Positions 7,926 through 17,073 of a DNA stretch of 64,000 nt are shown here, in pieces. Within the stretch, counting starts at the first letter, position 1. Each line of letters opens with the position of its first letter. The notes under the pieces are model-generated. The model worked only from the letters and a program-made list of their open reading frames with translations. It made no database searches and had not been told where the DNA came from. Made by a program: the position numbers and the translations under genes. Source of the stretch: RPRB01 sp035519675 (GTDB lineage Bacteria; Myxococcota; Myxococcia; Myxococcales; Myxococcaceae); assembly GCA_035519675.1 (NCBI GenBank), contig DATIWB010000023.1, forward strand, positions 124,001 through 188,000, given 5' to 3'.

Positions 7926-9949
7926 AGATGCGGAGCATGACGGAGCCGCTCCGGTTCCACGACGACGCGCGCGCGGAGCTCCAGCGATGCTTCGGACTCA
8001 CCGCCTTCCGGCCGGGGCAAGCCGAGGTGGTGGACTCGGTGCTGGCCGGGCGCAACGTGGTGGTGGTGATGCCCACCGGGGCCGGGAAGAGCCTCTGCTA
8101 CCAGCTGCCGGCGGTGATGCTGAAGGGCCTGACGCTGGTGGTCTCCCCGCTCATCTCGCTGATGAAGGACCAGGTGGAGCAGCTGGAGGTGCGGGGCATC
8201 CCGGCGACGCTGATCAACTCCACCGTCCCCGAGCTCGAGCGGACCGAGCGCATCCGGCGGATGCGGGCCGGGGCATACCGGCTGGTCTACGTGGCGCCGG
8301 AGCGCTTCCGGAGCCCGAGCTTCCTCGACGCGCTGGGCGAGGTGGGAGTGGAGCTGCTGGCGGTGGACGAGGCCCACTGCATCAGCCAGTGGGGGCACGA
8401 CTTCCGTCCGGACTACGCGCTGCTCGGGCAGGTGCGGAAGCGGCTCCGCCCGCCGCGCACGGTGGCCCTGACCGCGACCGCCAGCCCCGAGGTGCGGGAG
8501 GACATCGTCAAGAGCCTGCTGATGAAGGACCCGCGGGTCTTCGTCGCCGGGTTCGACCGCCCCAACCTCTTCCTGGAGGTCCTGAGGGTGGCCGGGGACG
8601 AGGAGCGCCGTGCGGCGTGCGCCCGGGTCATCGCCGAGGGCGGCAGCGGCATCGTCTACTGCGCCACCCGGAAGCAGGCGGACGCGATGCAGGCTGCGCT
8701 CCGCCTCCGCGGGCACGACCCGGTCGTCTACCACGCGGGGATGGACGAGACGGAGCGGCACAAGGCCCAGGACCGCTTCATGGGCGACCCCTCGGCGGTG
8801 GCGGTGGCCACCAACGCCTTCGGGATGGGGATCGACAAGCCGGACATCCGGTTCGTCATCCACGCCAACATCCCCCGCGCCGTCGAGGCCTACTACCAGG
8901 AGGTGGGCCGGGCGGGGCGGGACGGGCAGCCGGCGCACGCGCTGCTCCTCTTCAACCACGCCGACGTCTTCACCCAGGAGCGCCTCATCGAGAGCAACCA
9001 TCCCTCGGAGGCGGTCATCGCCGACGTGTGGAACGTCCTCCAGACGGCGGAGGTCTTCGCCCGCGGCCAGGAGGCGCTGGCGGCGGCGGTGGGGGCGAGC
9101 GAGTTCGAGGTCTCGGCGGCGCTGCGCATCCTCGAGCGCGAGGGCCTGCTGGAGATGCAGGCCCCCGGCGCGGGGGCATACGCGATCAAGCTCCTCGAGG
9201 CCGGAGGGGACCTGCACTCCCGCTCGGCCTTGGCCTTGCTGGAGACGCTGCGGGCGGACGCCGGGGCGAGCGGCTCGCTCTCGGTCCAGCTCCGCACGCT
9301 CTCGGCGCGTTCCGGGCTCCCGGACAAGGATCTCCGCCGGGCGATGTCGGCCCTGGAGCGGGCGAAGGTGATCTCGGTCCGCAAGCCGTTCGCCGGCCGA
9401 GCCATCCGGGCGCTGCAGCGGGTGCCGTTCCACGCGCTCGACCTCTCGCTGGAGAAGGTGCGCCGGCAGGAGCGCCGGGCGCTGCTCCTGCTCCGGCGGA
9501 TGACCGACTACGCCTACGCCAAGACGTGCCGGCGGGCGTTCGTGCTCGACTACTTCGGCGAGGACACCCGGGCCCTGGACTGCAACGGCTGCGACGCCTG
9601 CTCCGGCCATCGGACGCGGGTCGAGCTGCCGCCGCCGCGGCCGGCGGGGAAGGCCTCGAGCATCTACAAGGCCAAGGAGCGCGTCGCCGAGGGACCGATG
9701 AACGACCAGGCCGCCGAGGCGCTGCGGCGCTTCCGGCGCGACCTGTCGCGCGATCTGGACCTGCCGCCCTTCATCCTCTTCACCGACCGGACGCTGCAGG
9801 CGCTGGCCACGGCGCTCCCGCTCACCCGGGAGGACTTCCTGGCGGTGAAGGGCACCGGCGCCACCAGCTGGGAGCGCTTCGGGCCCAAGGTGGTGGAGAT
9901 CTGCCGGGGCGCCCTGGAGGAGGCCCGGAGGGTGGCGAGCGACGCCTGA
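7922..9949 (+). CDS. recQ: ATP-dependent DNA helicase RecQ
   Basis: 675 aa, full length. The helicase core has Walker A MPTGAGKSLCYQLPA near residue 50, the DEAH box VDEAHCISQWGHDFRPDY near 148 and motif VI YYQEVGRAGRDGQPA. The zinc-binding RQC part has the cysteine set in CRRAFVLDYFGEDTRALDC and NGCDACSGH. An HRDC domain closes the protein (PPFILFTDRTLQALATALPL). RecQ unwinds forks and recombination intermediates 3' to 5'. GTG 7922 has GGAGG six bases upstream and gives a GTGA overlap with radC; ATG 7928 and ATG 7937 are in-frame alternatives. Confidence 0.95.
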   Translation: MKMRSMTEPLRFHDDARAELQRCFGLTAFRPGQAEVVDSVLAGRNVVVVMPTGAGKSLCYQLPAVMLKGLTLVVSPLISLMKDQVEQLEVRGIPATLINSTVPELERTERIRRMRAGAYRLVYVAPERFRSPSFLDALGEVGVELLAVDEAHCISQWGHDFRPDYALLGQVRKRLRPPRTVALTATASPEVREDIVKSLLMKDPRVFVAGFDRPNLFLEVLRVAGDEERRAACARVIAEGGSGIVYCATRKQADAMQAALRLRGHDPVVYHAGMDETERHKAQDRFMGDPSAVAVATNAFGMGIDKPDIRFVIHANIPRAVEAYYQEVGRAGRDGQPAHALLLFNHADVFTQERLIESNHPSEAVIADVWNVLQTAEVFARGQEALAAAVGASEFEVSAALRILEREGLLEMQAPGAGAYAIKLLEAGGDLHSRSALALLETLRADAGASGSLSVQLRTLSARSGLPDKDLRRAMSALERAKVISVRKPFAGRAIRALQRVPFHALDLSLEKVRRQERRALLLLRRMTDYAYAKTCRRAFVLDYFGEDTRALDCNGCDACSGHRTRVELPPPRPAGKASSIYKAKERVAEGPMNDQAAEALRRFRRDLSRDLDLPPFILFTDRTLQALATALPLTREDFLAVKGTGATSWERFGPKVVEICRGALEEARRVASDA

Positions 9950-10001
9950 CCGGCAAGAGGAAGCTGCCGCGGCGCCCGCCGGATGCCCGTCTCGCCGACG
10001 C

Positions 10002-10355
10002 TCACGGCTCCACCGGATTGCGGCGCCGGAGGACGAGCTCCCGCACCAGCAGCGTGGCCGCGGCGAGACCGAGGGCCAGGACGAACACGAACCCCACCGC
10101 GGTGCCCCCGAAGACCAGCCGCACCATCGACTCGCCGATCCGTCCGTCGGTGTAGGCCTCCTTCAACGGCGCGAGCAGCCCGAGCCGCTCCAGCACCCGG
10201 GCTGGCAGCGCGTCGAGCGCGTACGACACCCGCAGCACCGCGGTGGACGGGGCCTGGATCCGGAGGGCCTCCACCATTACGCCCAGGGAGAGGTACAGGG
10301 CCGACAGGGCGAGCGCGTTCCCGGCGACCACCTGGAGGAAGCGCCTGGGGTTCAC
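10002..10355 (-). CDS. Small integral membrane protein, 117 aa
   Basis: Two hydrophobic helices, about residues 5-30 (LQVVAGNALALSALYLSLGV) and 78-105 (MVRLVFGGTAVGFVFVLALG), flank a polar loop, and the tail is basic (RELVLRRRNPVEP). No family is recognised. It starts with GTG 10355, which overlaps the stop of the large TPR gene (GTGA 10352-10355), so the two are coupled and may work together at the membrane. Confidence 0.65.
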   Translation of the reverse strand: MNPRRFLQVVAGNALALSALYLSLGVMVEALRIQAPSTAVLRVSYALDALPARVLERLGLLAPLKEAYTDGRIGESMVRLVFGGTAVGFVFVLALGLAAATLLVRELVLRRRNPVEP

Positions 10356-13300
10356 GGGGCCCGGGCCGCCCGCTTCTTGAGCGCGGGGAGGAGCTTCTTC
10401 ACCCGCGCCATGTCGGGCGATTTCGGGGCCAGGCGAGTGAAGTTCACGTACTCGTCGTAGGCCCGGCGGGCATCGCTGTCACCTCCGGCAGCGTACGCAT
10501 CGGCGAGCGCCAGGCGGGTCGGCCCATCCGAGGGATCGAGCTGCACCGCCCTGATCAGCAGCTCGCGCGCCTTGGTCTCGTCGCGGAGCTTCCGGAGCAC
10601 CAGCCCCTGTGCCAGGACTGCGTCGGAGAGGAAGGGCTGGAGCTCCAGCGCCAGCTCGGCGCTGTGCTTGGCGTCCTGCACCCGGCCCCCGGCCAGCGCC
10701 ACCCGGGAGGCGGCCACCGCGGCCAGGGCCCGGTCGCTCGCCCTCGGCGCTGCGGACGACAGTCCCTGGAGCTTCGACAGCTGCGGCTTGCCTGCAGCCG
10801 GCTTGAGCAGCACCTCGCCGGCGAGGCCGCAGACGCTGGTCGGGTCCTCGCGGCTCGCCGCCTGGTAGGCCTTCTGCGCCTGCGGGGTGTTCCCCTGCCG
10901 CACGAAGGCACGGCCGATGGCACAGAACACCTCGCTGTCCTTGGGCGCCAGGGTGTTCGCTTTCTGCAGCGCCGCGAACCCGCCGCGCCCGTCGCCCCGG
11001 GCGAAGAGGAGGCTCGCCTTCAGGCGGTACGACTCGGGGTCCTGGGCATCGAGCTTCATCGCCCGGCCGAGCGACGCCTCCGCTTCCTTCCACTTGCCCA
11101 GCTGCGCCAGCGCGAGCGCCACGTCCTTGTGTGCCGCGGCGCTGGAGGGGTTCTCCGCCGCCCACGCCTCGGCCTGCGCCTGCGACTCGGCCGGCTTGGC
11201 CAGGGCGAGGAAGACGCGGGCCAGGGCATGGCGGCTCTCGCCGTGGCTCCGGTTCCGCTGGATGGAGAGCTGGAGCGGCTCCACCGCCCGCTCGGGAGAG
11301 CCCGAGAGCCACACCAGGCGTCCCAGGGAGCACGCCCCCTCGTAGTCACGTGGGTCGCGGCTGGCGCCCTCGAACTGGGCCTTGGCCCGGTCGAGGATGC
11401 CTCGCTGCCAGTAGATCTTCCCCAGGGCCACCGCCACGTCCGCCCGCGGGCGCTTCGCCGCCCCCAGCGTCCGCTCGAGCACCGACTGCGCCTTGTCCGG
11501 CTCGCCCTCGGCGGCATCGGCCAGGGCGAACCAGGCCACCGCCTCGATGGGGAACTTGCCGGCGACCGAGGTCCTCGCCAGCTCGGCCCGGGCGCGCTTC
11601 CAGTCCTTGAGCCGGCCCCAGGCGATGCCCCGGAGCAGGGCCATGCGCCGGCCGGTGTCGTCGGCGAAGCGCTGCAGCAGATCGCGCTCGCGGTCCCGGC
11701 CGAGCAGCACCCGGCCCAGTGCCTCCTTGGCCTCCTCGCTCTTCGGCCGCTGCTTCACCGCCGCCTCGAGGGACTTCTGCGCCGAGGCGAGGTCGCCGCT
11801 CGCCCGGAGCGCATCCCCGAGCGCCACCTGGAAGTCGAAGGCGCGCTTGCCGCCCGAGGCGCCCTCGGTGAGCACCTTCACCGCCTGGTCGTGGGCCCCG
11901 TTCGCCGAGAGCAGCCGGCCGCGGTCCAGCGCGCGCCGTGCAGCCAGGTCCGGGGTCAGCGCCTCGGGAGACAGCTTGTCCACCTCGGCGAGGGCCTGGG
12001 TGAGGTCCTGCTCCAGGGCGAGCCGGCTCTCGGCCTCGCCGAGGGCGCGGCCCGGGTGATCGGGCGAGAGCTGCTCGGCGGTCCCGTAGACGGTGAGGGC
12101 CGCCGCGTCGTCGCCTGCCTCGCGGTAGTAGTCGCCGAGCGCGACCAGGGCGCGCACGTTGCCGGCGTTCAGCTCGAGCGCGCGCTTGAAGTGGAGCACT
12201 GCGCCCTTGGCGTCCCCCTTGCCGAGCAGCAGGCGCCCGGCGGCATCGTGCACCTCGCTGAGGTCCAGCGGCGAGTCGAGGATTGCCTTCCTGGCGGCGT
12301 CGCGCTCGGCGCCCTCGGTGGCCATCGCCCGGGCGACGAGCGCCAGGCCGGGGTGGCTGGTACCCGCCTTCGGCCGGGCCAGTGCCGCGGCTGCCTGGGC
12401 GCGGTCCTGGGGCGTCCCACCATGCTCGTCGGCGAGGACGGCGCGGGCGTAGGCCGTGAAGTCCCAGGCCTCGGCGTTGTCCTCCTCCATGCGCAGCGCC
12501 TGGGCGAGCGCGTCCAGCGCGGCCCGGTCCCCCGCGGCGGTGTCCAGCGCCAGGGCCTTGCGTGCGGTGGAGAGCGCGTCGGCCAGGTTCCGGCCCTGGT
12601 TCACGATGCGGGTATGCCGGTAGACGAGGCCGCCGGCCACCAGCGCCACCAGCGCCACGCTGGCGATGGCCAGCTTCAGCGCGTGGACCTGGAGCCAGCT
12701 CTTGACCTGGGCCTTCTCGGCGAACTTGGCCCGCAGCGCCTTCTCGTATTCCTTGGCGATGGCCTCGGTGCTTCCGGTGGTGAGGGGGCGCTTGACCACC
12801 GGCACCTGGCCGGTGGGCGACGGGGCGTCGGGCACGTCGGCGAGGAGGCTCGGCTCGGTGACGTCCTCCGGACTCGGCTCGCCGCCCCCTGGCTCGCCGC
12901 TCCCGCCCGCCTCGGGTCCGCCACCGGCGCTGGCCGGGTAGTCGGCCGGGCCGGGCGTGGTCGGTCCATCCCCCGCCGCCGGGAAGGAGCCCGAACCCTT
13001 CCGCTCGGGCAGCGGGGTGAACCCGGCCGCCTCGCTCAGCGCCTCGGGCGGAGGCGGCGGGGGCAGCGAACCGGTGCGGGTGGCCGCCCCGTTGGCGCGG
13101 GCGCGGAGGGGGCGCTCCGGCGGGTTGTCGAGCACCGCCGGGCGGATGGTGGGCGCCGGGCCACCGGCGAGCGCGCCCTGCGTCTGCTCGAGCCAGGCCC
13201 TGACCTGCTCGTCGCCCGGGGAGAGCGCCACCGCCTTGCGCAAGAGCGGGAGCGCCGAGCGGTACAGCCCCTTGCTCACCAGGACCTCGGAGATGAGGTG

Positions 13301-13570
13301 GTAGGCGAGCGGGTCCTGCCGGTCGACCGCCACGGCCCGGTCGAACTGCTCCATGGCCTCGGCAGGCCGGCCGAGCCCGATGAGCGCCTTCCCCCAGAGC
13401 ACGTACCCGTGGATGCTGTCCGGATGGTGAACGAGCCCCTGCTGACACACCTCCGCCGCCCGGGCGTTCTCACCCTGTTCGACGAGCACCCGAGCCAGCT
13501 CCACGAAGAGGGTGGAGGTGGGATCGGTGGCGAGGAGCTGCTCGTACCGCTCCACCAGGGATTCGGGCAT
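10352..13570 (-). CDS. Membrane-anchored TPR protein with cytoplasmic TPR head
   Basis: 1072 aa. Residues 1-130 are TPR units that would be cytoplasmic (LATDPTSTLFVELARVLVEQ, AAEVCQQGLVHHPDSIHGY). A low-complexity Pro/Gly/Ser-rich linker covers about 140-250, one transmembrane helix follows at about 298-320 (LAIASVALVALVAGGLVY), and the rest is more than 20 TPR-like helical units (LLLGKGDAKGAVLHFKRALE, LAKPAESQAQAEAWAAENPS). The start ATG 13570 is chosen because coding sense begins there; the longer in-frame extension runs through the divergent lipoprotein gene. The topology, head inside and TPR superhelix in the periplasm, resembles myxobacterial motility scaffold proteins such as AgmK/GltI, but no specific orthology can be claimed. 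Confidence 0.8.
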   Translation of the reverse strand: MPESLVERYEQLLATDPTSTLFVELARVLVEQGENARAAEVCQQGLVHHPDSIHGYVLWGKALIGLGRPAEAMEQFDRAVAVDRQDPLAYHLISEVLVSKGLYRSALPLLRKAVALSPGDEQVRAWLEQTQGALAGGPAPTIRPAVLDNPPERPLRARANGAATRTGSLPPPPPPEALSEAAGFTPLPERKGSGSFPAAGDGPTTPGPADYPASAGGGPEAGGSGEPGGGEPSPEDVTEPSLLADVPDAPSPTGQVPVVKRPLTTGSTEAIAKEYEKALRAKFAEKAQVKSWLQVHALKLAIASVALVALVAGGLVYRHTRIVNQGRNLADALSTARKALALDTAAGDRAALDALAQALRMEEDNAEAWDFTAYARAVLADEHGGTPQDRAQAAAALARPKAGTSHPGLALVARAMATEGAERDAARKAILDSPLDLSEVHDAAGRLLLGKGDAKGAVLHFKRALELNAGNVRALVALGDYYREAGDDAAALTVYGTAEQLSPDHPGRALGEAESRLALEQDLTQALAEVDKLSPEALTPDLAARRALDRGRLLSANGAHDQAVKVLTEGASGGKRAFDFQVALGDALRASGDLASAQKSLEAAVKQRPKSEEAKEALGRVLLGRDRERDLLQRFADDTGRRMALLRGIAWGRLKDWKRARAELARTSVAGKFPIEAVAWFALADAAEGEPDKAQSVLERTLGAAKRPRADVAVALGKIYWQRGILDRAKAQFEGASRDPRDYEGACSLGRLVWLSGSPERAVEPLQLSIQRNRSHGESRHALARVFLALAKPAESQAQAEAWAAENPSSAAAHKDVALALAQLGKWKEAEASLGRAMKLDAQDPESYRLKASLLFARGDGRGGFAALQKANTLAPKDSEVFCAIGRAFVRQGNTPQAQKAYQAASREDPTSVCGLAGEVLLKPAAGKPQLSKLQGLSSAAPRASDRALAAVAASRVALAGGRVQDAKHSAELALELQPFLSDAVLAQGLVLRKLRDETKARELLIRAVQLDPSDGPTRLALADAYAAGGDSDARRAYDEYVNFTRLAPKSPDMARVKKLLPALKKRAARAP

Positions 13571-13582
13571 CGTGGTCAGCCG

Positions 13583-13999
13583 ATGAAGGCTACCACGCGG
13601 CCCCTCCTCGCCTGCCTGCTCCTCGGTGTCGTCGGATGTCACGAAGGAGGCGCCACGCAGGCGAAGCTGAAGAGCACTTACGAGGACTTCGAGGTGAAGG
13701 CCCGCTGGAGCGAGTCCGCCGCGGTGGCGCAGATGCTCGTCCCGGAGCGGCGCAGCCAGTTTCTCGCTGCGCGGGCCCGCGACGGCTCGGACCTGAACAT
13801 CACCGACATCGAGCTGCTGAACGTCGTCCCCGGCGAGACCGGTGAGCGCGCCACGGTCATCACGCGCTGGCGGTGGTTCCGCCTGCCCTCCACCTCGGAG
13901 CAGGCCCAGGAGGCGACGGCGGTCTGGGTCGCCCGGGGCGGGGAGTGGTTGCTGGAGTCGATGCAGGGCGGGCCCTATCCGGACCTCGCGCCCCGCTGA
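13583..13999 (+). CDS. Lipoprotein of unknown function, 138 aa
   Basis: A signal peptide with lipobox (LLACLLLGVVGC, Cys19) is followed by a small alpha/beta domain that resembles a cystatin-like or NTF2-like fold in length and pattern (AKLKSTYEDFEVKARWSESA early, ATVITRWRWFRLPS and EATAVWVARGGEWLLESM late). The fold call is a guess from strand spacing. Start ATG 13583 lies only 12 bp from the divergent TPR gene start, so each gene's ribosome site lies in or next to the other's 5' end. Confidence 0.7.
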   Translation: MKATTRPLLACLLLGVVGCHEGGATQAKLKSTYEDFEVKARWSESAAVAQMLVPERRSQFLAARARDGSDLNITDIELLNVVPGETGERATVITRWRWFRLPSTSEQAQEATAVWVARGGEWLLESMQGGPYPDLAPR

Positions 14000-14003
14000 C
14001 CCC

Positions 14004-14050
14004 AAAAAAAAAGCGCCCACCGCCCCGGGGCCGGCCGGGACGGTGGGCGT
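14004..14050 (-). terminator. Intrinsic terminator for minus-strand transcripts
   Basis: On the minus strand a GC-rich stem (14041-14050 with 14013-14022, about 9 pairs) is followed by nine U (the A-run at 14004-14012). This is the clearest intrinsic terminator in the window. It lies about 170 bases beyond the stop of the epimerase gene at 14223, so it ends either that operon with a long 3' region or a separate small RNA. Confidence 0.7.
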
Positions 14051-14051
14051 C

Positions 14052-14074
14052 GGGCGTCCCCCAATGGGACGCCC
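14052..14074. repeat. Perfect 9-bp hairpin next to the terminator
   Basis: GGGCGTCCC at 14052-14060 pairs perfectly with GGGACGCCC at 14066-14074 around a five-base loop. It directly precedes the terminator stem on the minus-strand RNA and may stabilise the 3' end of that transcript. Confidence 0.5.
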
Positions 14075-14222
14075 TCACATGGGCACCTGAGCGAGCAACA
14101 GGGGTGCCACGGAGCGTCCCGAGGCGCGCCGGGCGGTTAGGACCGGAGTTCACCCTGAGTGCGACTCGAGCGCGAGGGAAACCACGACACCGATGTCGCG
14201 GTCGGTCGCCCGGCGCTGCCTG

Positions 14223-15182
14223 TCATGCCGCCGCCCGCTCCCCGTCCACCGAGCGGATGGTGTCCTTCATCGAGTGCTGGGGCACCCAGCCCACGTCTGC
14301 CCGCCACCGGCTCCCGTCCACCATGCAGAGGAACTGGATGTGGTCCAGCTCCGGGGGCGGGAAGTTCGCCAGCCGGTAGCGGAACAGCGCGCCCAGCAGT
14401 GGCCGGGCGATGGGGTGCGGGACCGGGATGGGCGTCCGGCCCAGCTCGCGGAGCACGGCGGAGAGCGGCACCTCGCCGGGTCCGACCACGTTGTAGACGC
14501 CCTTCAGTCCCGGCCGGAGCGCCTCCACCATGGCCCGCGCCGCGTCCTCCTGGTGGATGAGCTGGAGCATTGGATCGAACCCGGCCAGCACCCACGGATG
14601 CCGCAGGCGCAGATAGTTCGACGGCGCGTTCCGGATGCTCGGGCCCAGGATGTGGACCGGCCGGAGGATGACCGTCTCGATGTCCGGGTGCCGCCAGAAG
14701 AATCCGTGGGCGAGCATGTCGACCTCGATGAGGTCGCGGACGCCGGAGAAGCGAGAGGCGGCCATCAGCGGCGCATCCTCGGAAAGGAAGTTCGAGTTGT
14801 CGGGGCTCGGGCCGTAGACGTTGGCGCTGGAGAGGACCACGACCTTCTTCACCCCGAACTTCGCCACCGCCTCCAGCACCCGGGTGGTGCCCACCACGTT
14901 GAACGAGTGGTGCTCCTCGGAGGACATCCGGGGGTCGTGCATGATCCCCATGTGGATGACCGCCTTCACCTCGTGGATGCGGAAGACGTCCTCGGCCTTC
15001 TTCTTGCGGAGGTCGAGCTGGAAGAGCTCCACGTCCTTCGGCGCCCCGGGGAATGGCCGGCGGTCCAGGCCGACGATGCGCTGGGTCCGGTGCAAGAGCT
15101 TGGTGAGGGTGCGCCCCAGGTTCCCGCTGATGCCGGTCACCACCACCACCTGTCGGGACTCGGCGGTCATCGGCTCGCTCAC
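14223..15182 (-). CDS. NAD-dependent epimerase/dehydratase family protein
   Basis: 319 aa extended SDR. The N-terminal Rossmann motif is VVVTGISGNLGRTLTKLL, near the GxxGxxG pattern, and the core has VVLSSANVYGPSPDN, where the Ser-Ser and YG segment belong to the SDR active-site region. The usual YxxxK is not obvious, so catalytic status is open. EVDMLAHGFFWRHPDIETVI and ILRPVHILGPSIRNA match the epimerase C-terminal region. Start GTG 15182 overlaps the acyltransferase stop (GTGA); ATG 15170 is an alternative. It is the last gene of the surface-lipid/glycan group and has a terminator 170 bp downstream. Confidence 0.82.
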   Translation of the reverse strand: MSEPMTAESRQVVVVTGISGNLGRTLTKLLHRTQRIVGLDRRPFPGAPKDVELFQLDLRKKKAEDVFRIHEVKAVIHMGIMHDPRMSSEEHHSFNVVGTTRVLEAVAKFGVKKVVVLSSANVYGPSPDNSNFLSEDAPLMAASRFSGVRDLIEVDMLAHGFFWRHPDIETVILRPVHILGPSIRNAPSNYLRLRHPWVLAGFDPMLQLIHQEDAARAMVEALRPGLKGVYNVVGPGEVPLSAVLRELGRTPIPVPHPIARPLLGALFRYRLANFPPPELDHIQFLCMVDGSRWRADVGWVPQHSMKDTIRSVDGERAAA

Positions 15183-16027
15183 CAGAAGACGTTCTTCCGC
15201 TCTTCGAGGCCCTGCTGGAGCAGGCCCTGCAAGGTGGTCTTCACCACCCGGACCTTCTTGTCCAGCTCGGTGTCCTCGTCGTCCGCGCTCCCGGAGAACG
15301 TCAGCGGGTCGCCGAAGTACAGCCGGTACTTGGTCGGCAGGGGGATGGGCGTCACCGTCACCGGCAGCGCAGGGAAACCGATCAGCTTTCCCACCGAGCG
15401 GAGGTTGAGGATCGCCGGCGCCTGCTCCTCCGAGCCGATGATGGCCACCGGCACGATGGGCGTGGCCGTCTCCAGGGCCAGACGCATGAAGCCGAGGCCG
15501 AACTGCTTGAGGTGGTAGCGCTCGGGCCAGAGCTTGCTGATTCCCGGCACCCCCTCGGGGAACACCATCACCACCTCGCCCATCTGGAGCAAGCGCCGGC
15601 AGTTCTCCGGCGTGCCGACGATCTGGCCGCTCCGCGCGAAGATCGTGGAGACCCACGGCAGCGACGCCGCCCACTTCTCGGTCATCGCCCGCACCAGGCG
15701 CGGCGGGTCGTGCTCCAGGAGCATCGCCACGCCCACCATCGCCCCGTCGATGGGAATCTGCCCCGCGTGGTTGCCCACCAGGAACACCCGGCCCGAGGGC
15801 ACCCGCTCGATGCCGTGCGTCTCCACCCGGAAGTACTTCTTGTACAGCCACACGAAGGGGGCGATGGCGGACAACGCGTAGTCCGGGTCGAAGCCGAAGG
15901 GATCCACCCCGAACTCGCCGTTGCTCCGCTTCGCCAGGGCCTCGAGCATCGGCCCGCGCTCCCCCGCCAGCTCGAGGGTGAGCTGCTTCAGCCGCTGCCT
16001 CGTCTCCTTGCTCAGGGTCTCGAACAT
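15179..16027 (-). CDS. Lysophospholipid acyltransferase family protein (PlsC-like)
   Basis: 282 aa. VGNHAGQIPIDG at residues 84-95 is the acyltransferase motif I in its long-spaced form (His87, Asp94), and MVFPEGVPGISK is motif III (FPEG). TATPIVPVAIIGSEEQAP is the motif IV region with the conserved Pro. No clear transmembrane helix is seen, only a hydrophobic patch near 50-62, so it is probably a membrane-associated enzyme that moves an acyl chain from acyl-CoA or acyl-ACP to a lipid acceptor. Start ATG 16027. It lies 65 bp after the deacetylase gene, the only larger gap in the group. Confidence 0.85.
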   Translation of the reverse strand: MFETLSKETRQRLKQLTLELAGERGPMLEALAKRSNGEFGVDPFGFDPDYALSAIAPFVWLYKKYFRVETHGIERVPSGRVFLVGNHAGQIPIDGAMVGVAMLLEHDPPRLVRAMTEKWAASLPWVSTIFARSGQIVGTPENCRRLLQMGEVVMVFPEGVPGISKLWPERYHLKQFGLGFMRLALETATPIVPVAIIGSEEQAPAILNLRSVGKLIGFPALPVTVTPIPLPTKYRLYFGDPLTFSGSADDEDTELDKKVRVVKTTLQGLLQQGLEERKNVFW

Positions 16028-16092
16028 GGGCCCACCGTCCCTTCTAGCTGACTGCGGCCGCCCTGACCTCGCCGACTGCAGCCCGCCCTGAC

Positions 16093-17073
16093 CTAGCTGC
16101 GCGCGCCGCCGGCGGGAACGGGTGACGTGCCCGCCGCCTCCAGCGCCCGGGCCGCCTCCCGGAGCGGAACGAGCCGGAAGTCCCTGGCCAGCCACTCCAG
16201 CACCTGACGCAGCCGGGCGAGCTTGGCCGACAGGGGGAGCGCCAGGTCGGGCTGGGCACGGCCAAGCTCCGGCGGCAGCCCGTCCTCCGGGCCGAGGACG
16301 TCCACCGCGTGGAGCTCGAGCGAGAAGAAGGGGTCGCCCCGGAGCCGGGCGTAGGCTCCGCGCACCATCGGCCAGGGTGCAAGCACCACCAAGGTGCCGA
16401 TGAACGGAATCCGGGCACCCGGGGTCACCGACATCGGAAGCTCGAGCAGCGGCGCCGCCCCCCGCCGCTCGGGCCGGTCGGGGTCGGGGCGGTAGGGGAG
16501 CCGGGGCGCGAGCAGCACTCGGGGGCTGTCGAGGATGGCCGCCGAGCGCCGCCCCCGGAGCCGGAGCCAGCCCAGGGTCAGCGCCTTGGCCGCCCAGTAC
16601 GGCGCGGCGGGGAAGATGCTCGCGTCGTACGCGTACCTCCGGGCGACCACGGCTCGGAGCAGCGCCGGGGAGAGTGTGTACCCCGGCGCGCGGAACCCCA
16701 GCGGGGCCGCCGCCCCCAGCGAGGTGAGGACCTCCTCGGCGCGGGCGAGGTCCCGGCCGATGTCCTCGGGCGAGCGGCGGGACAGCGCGTAGTCGTGCCC
16801 GTGGCTGTGGCTGGCGAGCTCGTGGCCCCTGCGGAGCACGTCCTGCAGCGGCGCGCGGCCCGCGGAGTCCACCTCGCCCCCGATGACGAAGAGCGTCCCC
16901 CGGCCGCCCACCCCTTCGACCAGCTCGGCGAAGCGGGGAACGGCGACCCGGTGCACCAGACCACGGGCATCGGCGGACACCGCCTCCCTTGCCAGCCCAT
17001 GGAGCGCCGCGTAGTGCCCGAGCCCATCGAGGTCGATGGAGATGCAGGCGAGCCCGGGCATGCCGCCGCTCAC
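16093..17073 (-). CDS. Polysaccharide deacetylase family protein (NodB homology)
   Basis: 326 aa. CISIDLDGLG near residue 12 stands in for the TFDDG metal motif (Asp14/Asp16), HELASHSHGHDYALS carries the HxxxH metal-binding histidines, and LGFRAPGYTLSPALL is the RxPxG motif. No signal peptide is seen, so it should act in the cytoplasm or on lipid-linked substrates at the inner face, as ArnD-type deformylases do. GTG 17073 overlaps the glycosyltransferase stop (GTGA); ATG 17061 is an alternative. The substrate is unknown. A GT2 followed directly by a NodB-type enzyme recalls arnC-arnD order. Confidence 0.85.
   Translation of the reverse strand: MSGGMPGLACISIDLDGLGHYAALHGLAREAVSADARGLVHRVAVPRFAELVEGVGGRGTLFVIGGEVDSAGRAPLQDVLRRGHELASHSHGHDYALSRRSPEDIGRDLARAEEVLTSLGAAAPLGFRAPGYTLSPALLRAVVARRYAYDASIFPAAPYWAAKALTLGWLRLRGRRSAAILDSPRVLLAPRLPYRPDPDRPERRGAAPLLELPMSVTPGARIPFIGTLVVLAPWPMVRGAYARLRGDPFFSLELHAVDVLGPEDGLPPELGRAQPDLALPLSAKLARLRQVLEWLARDFRLVPLREAARALEAAGTSPVPAGGARS

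Noticed and set aside
9983..13999. 1338-codon plus-strand frame opposite the TPR gene
   Set aside because: It is a GC-rich shadow of the minus-strand TPR gene. It has Arg/Gly/Pro/His-rich low-complexity translation and no domain; only its last 138 codons (the lipoprotein from ATG 13583) are real.
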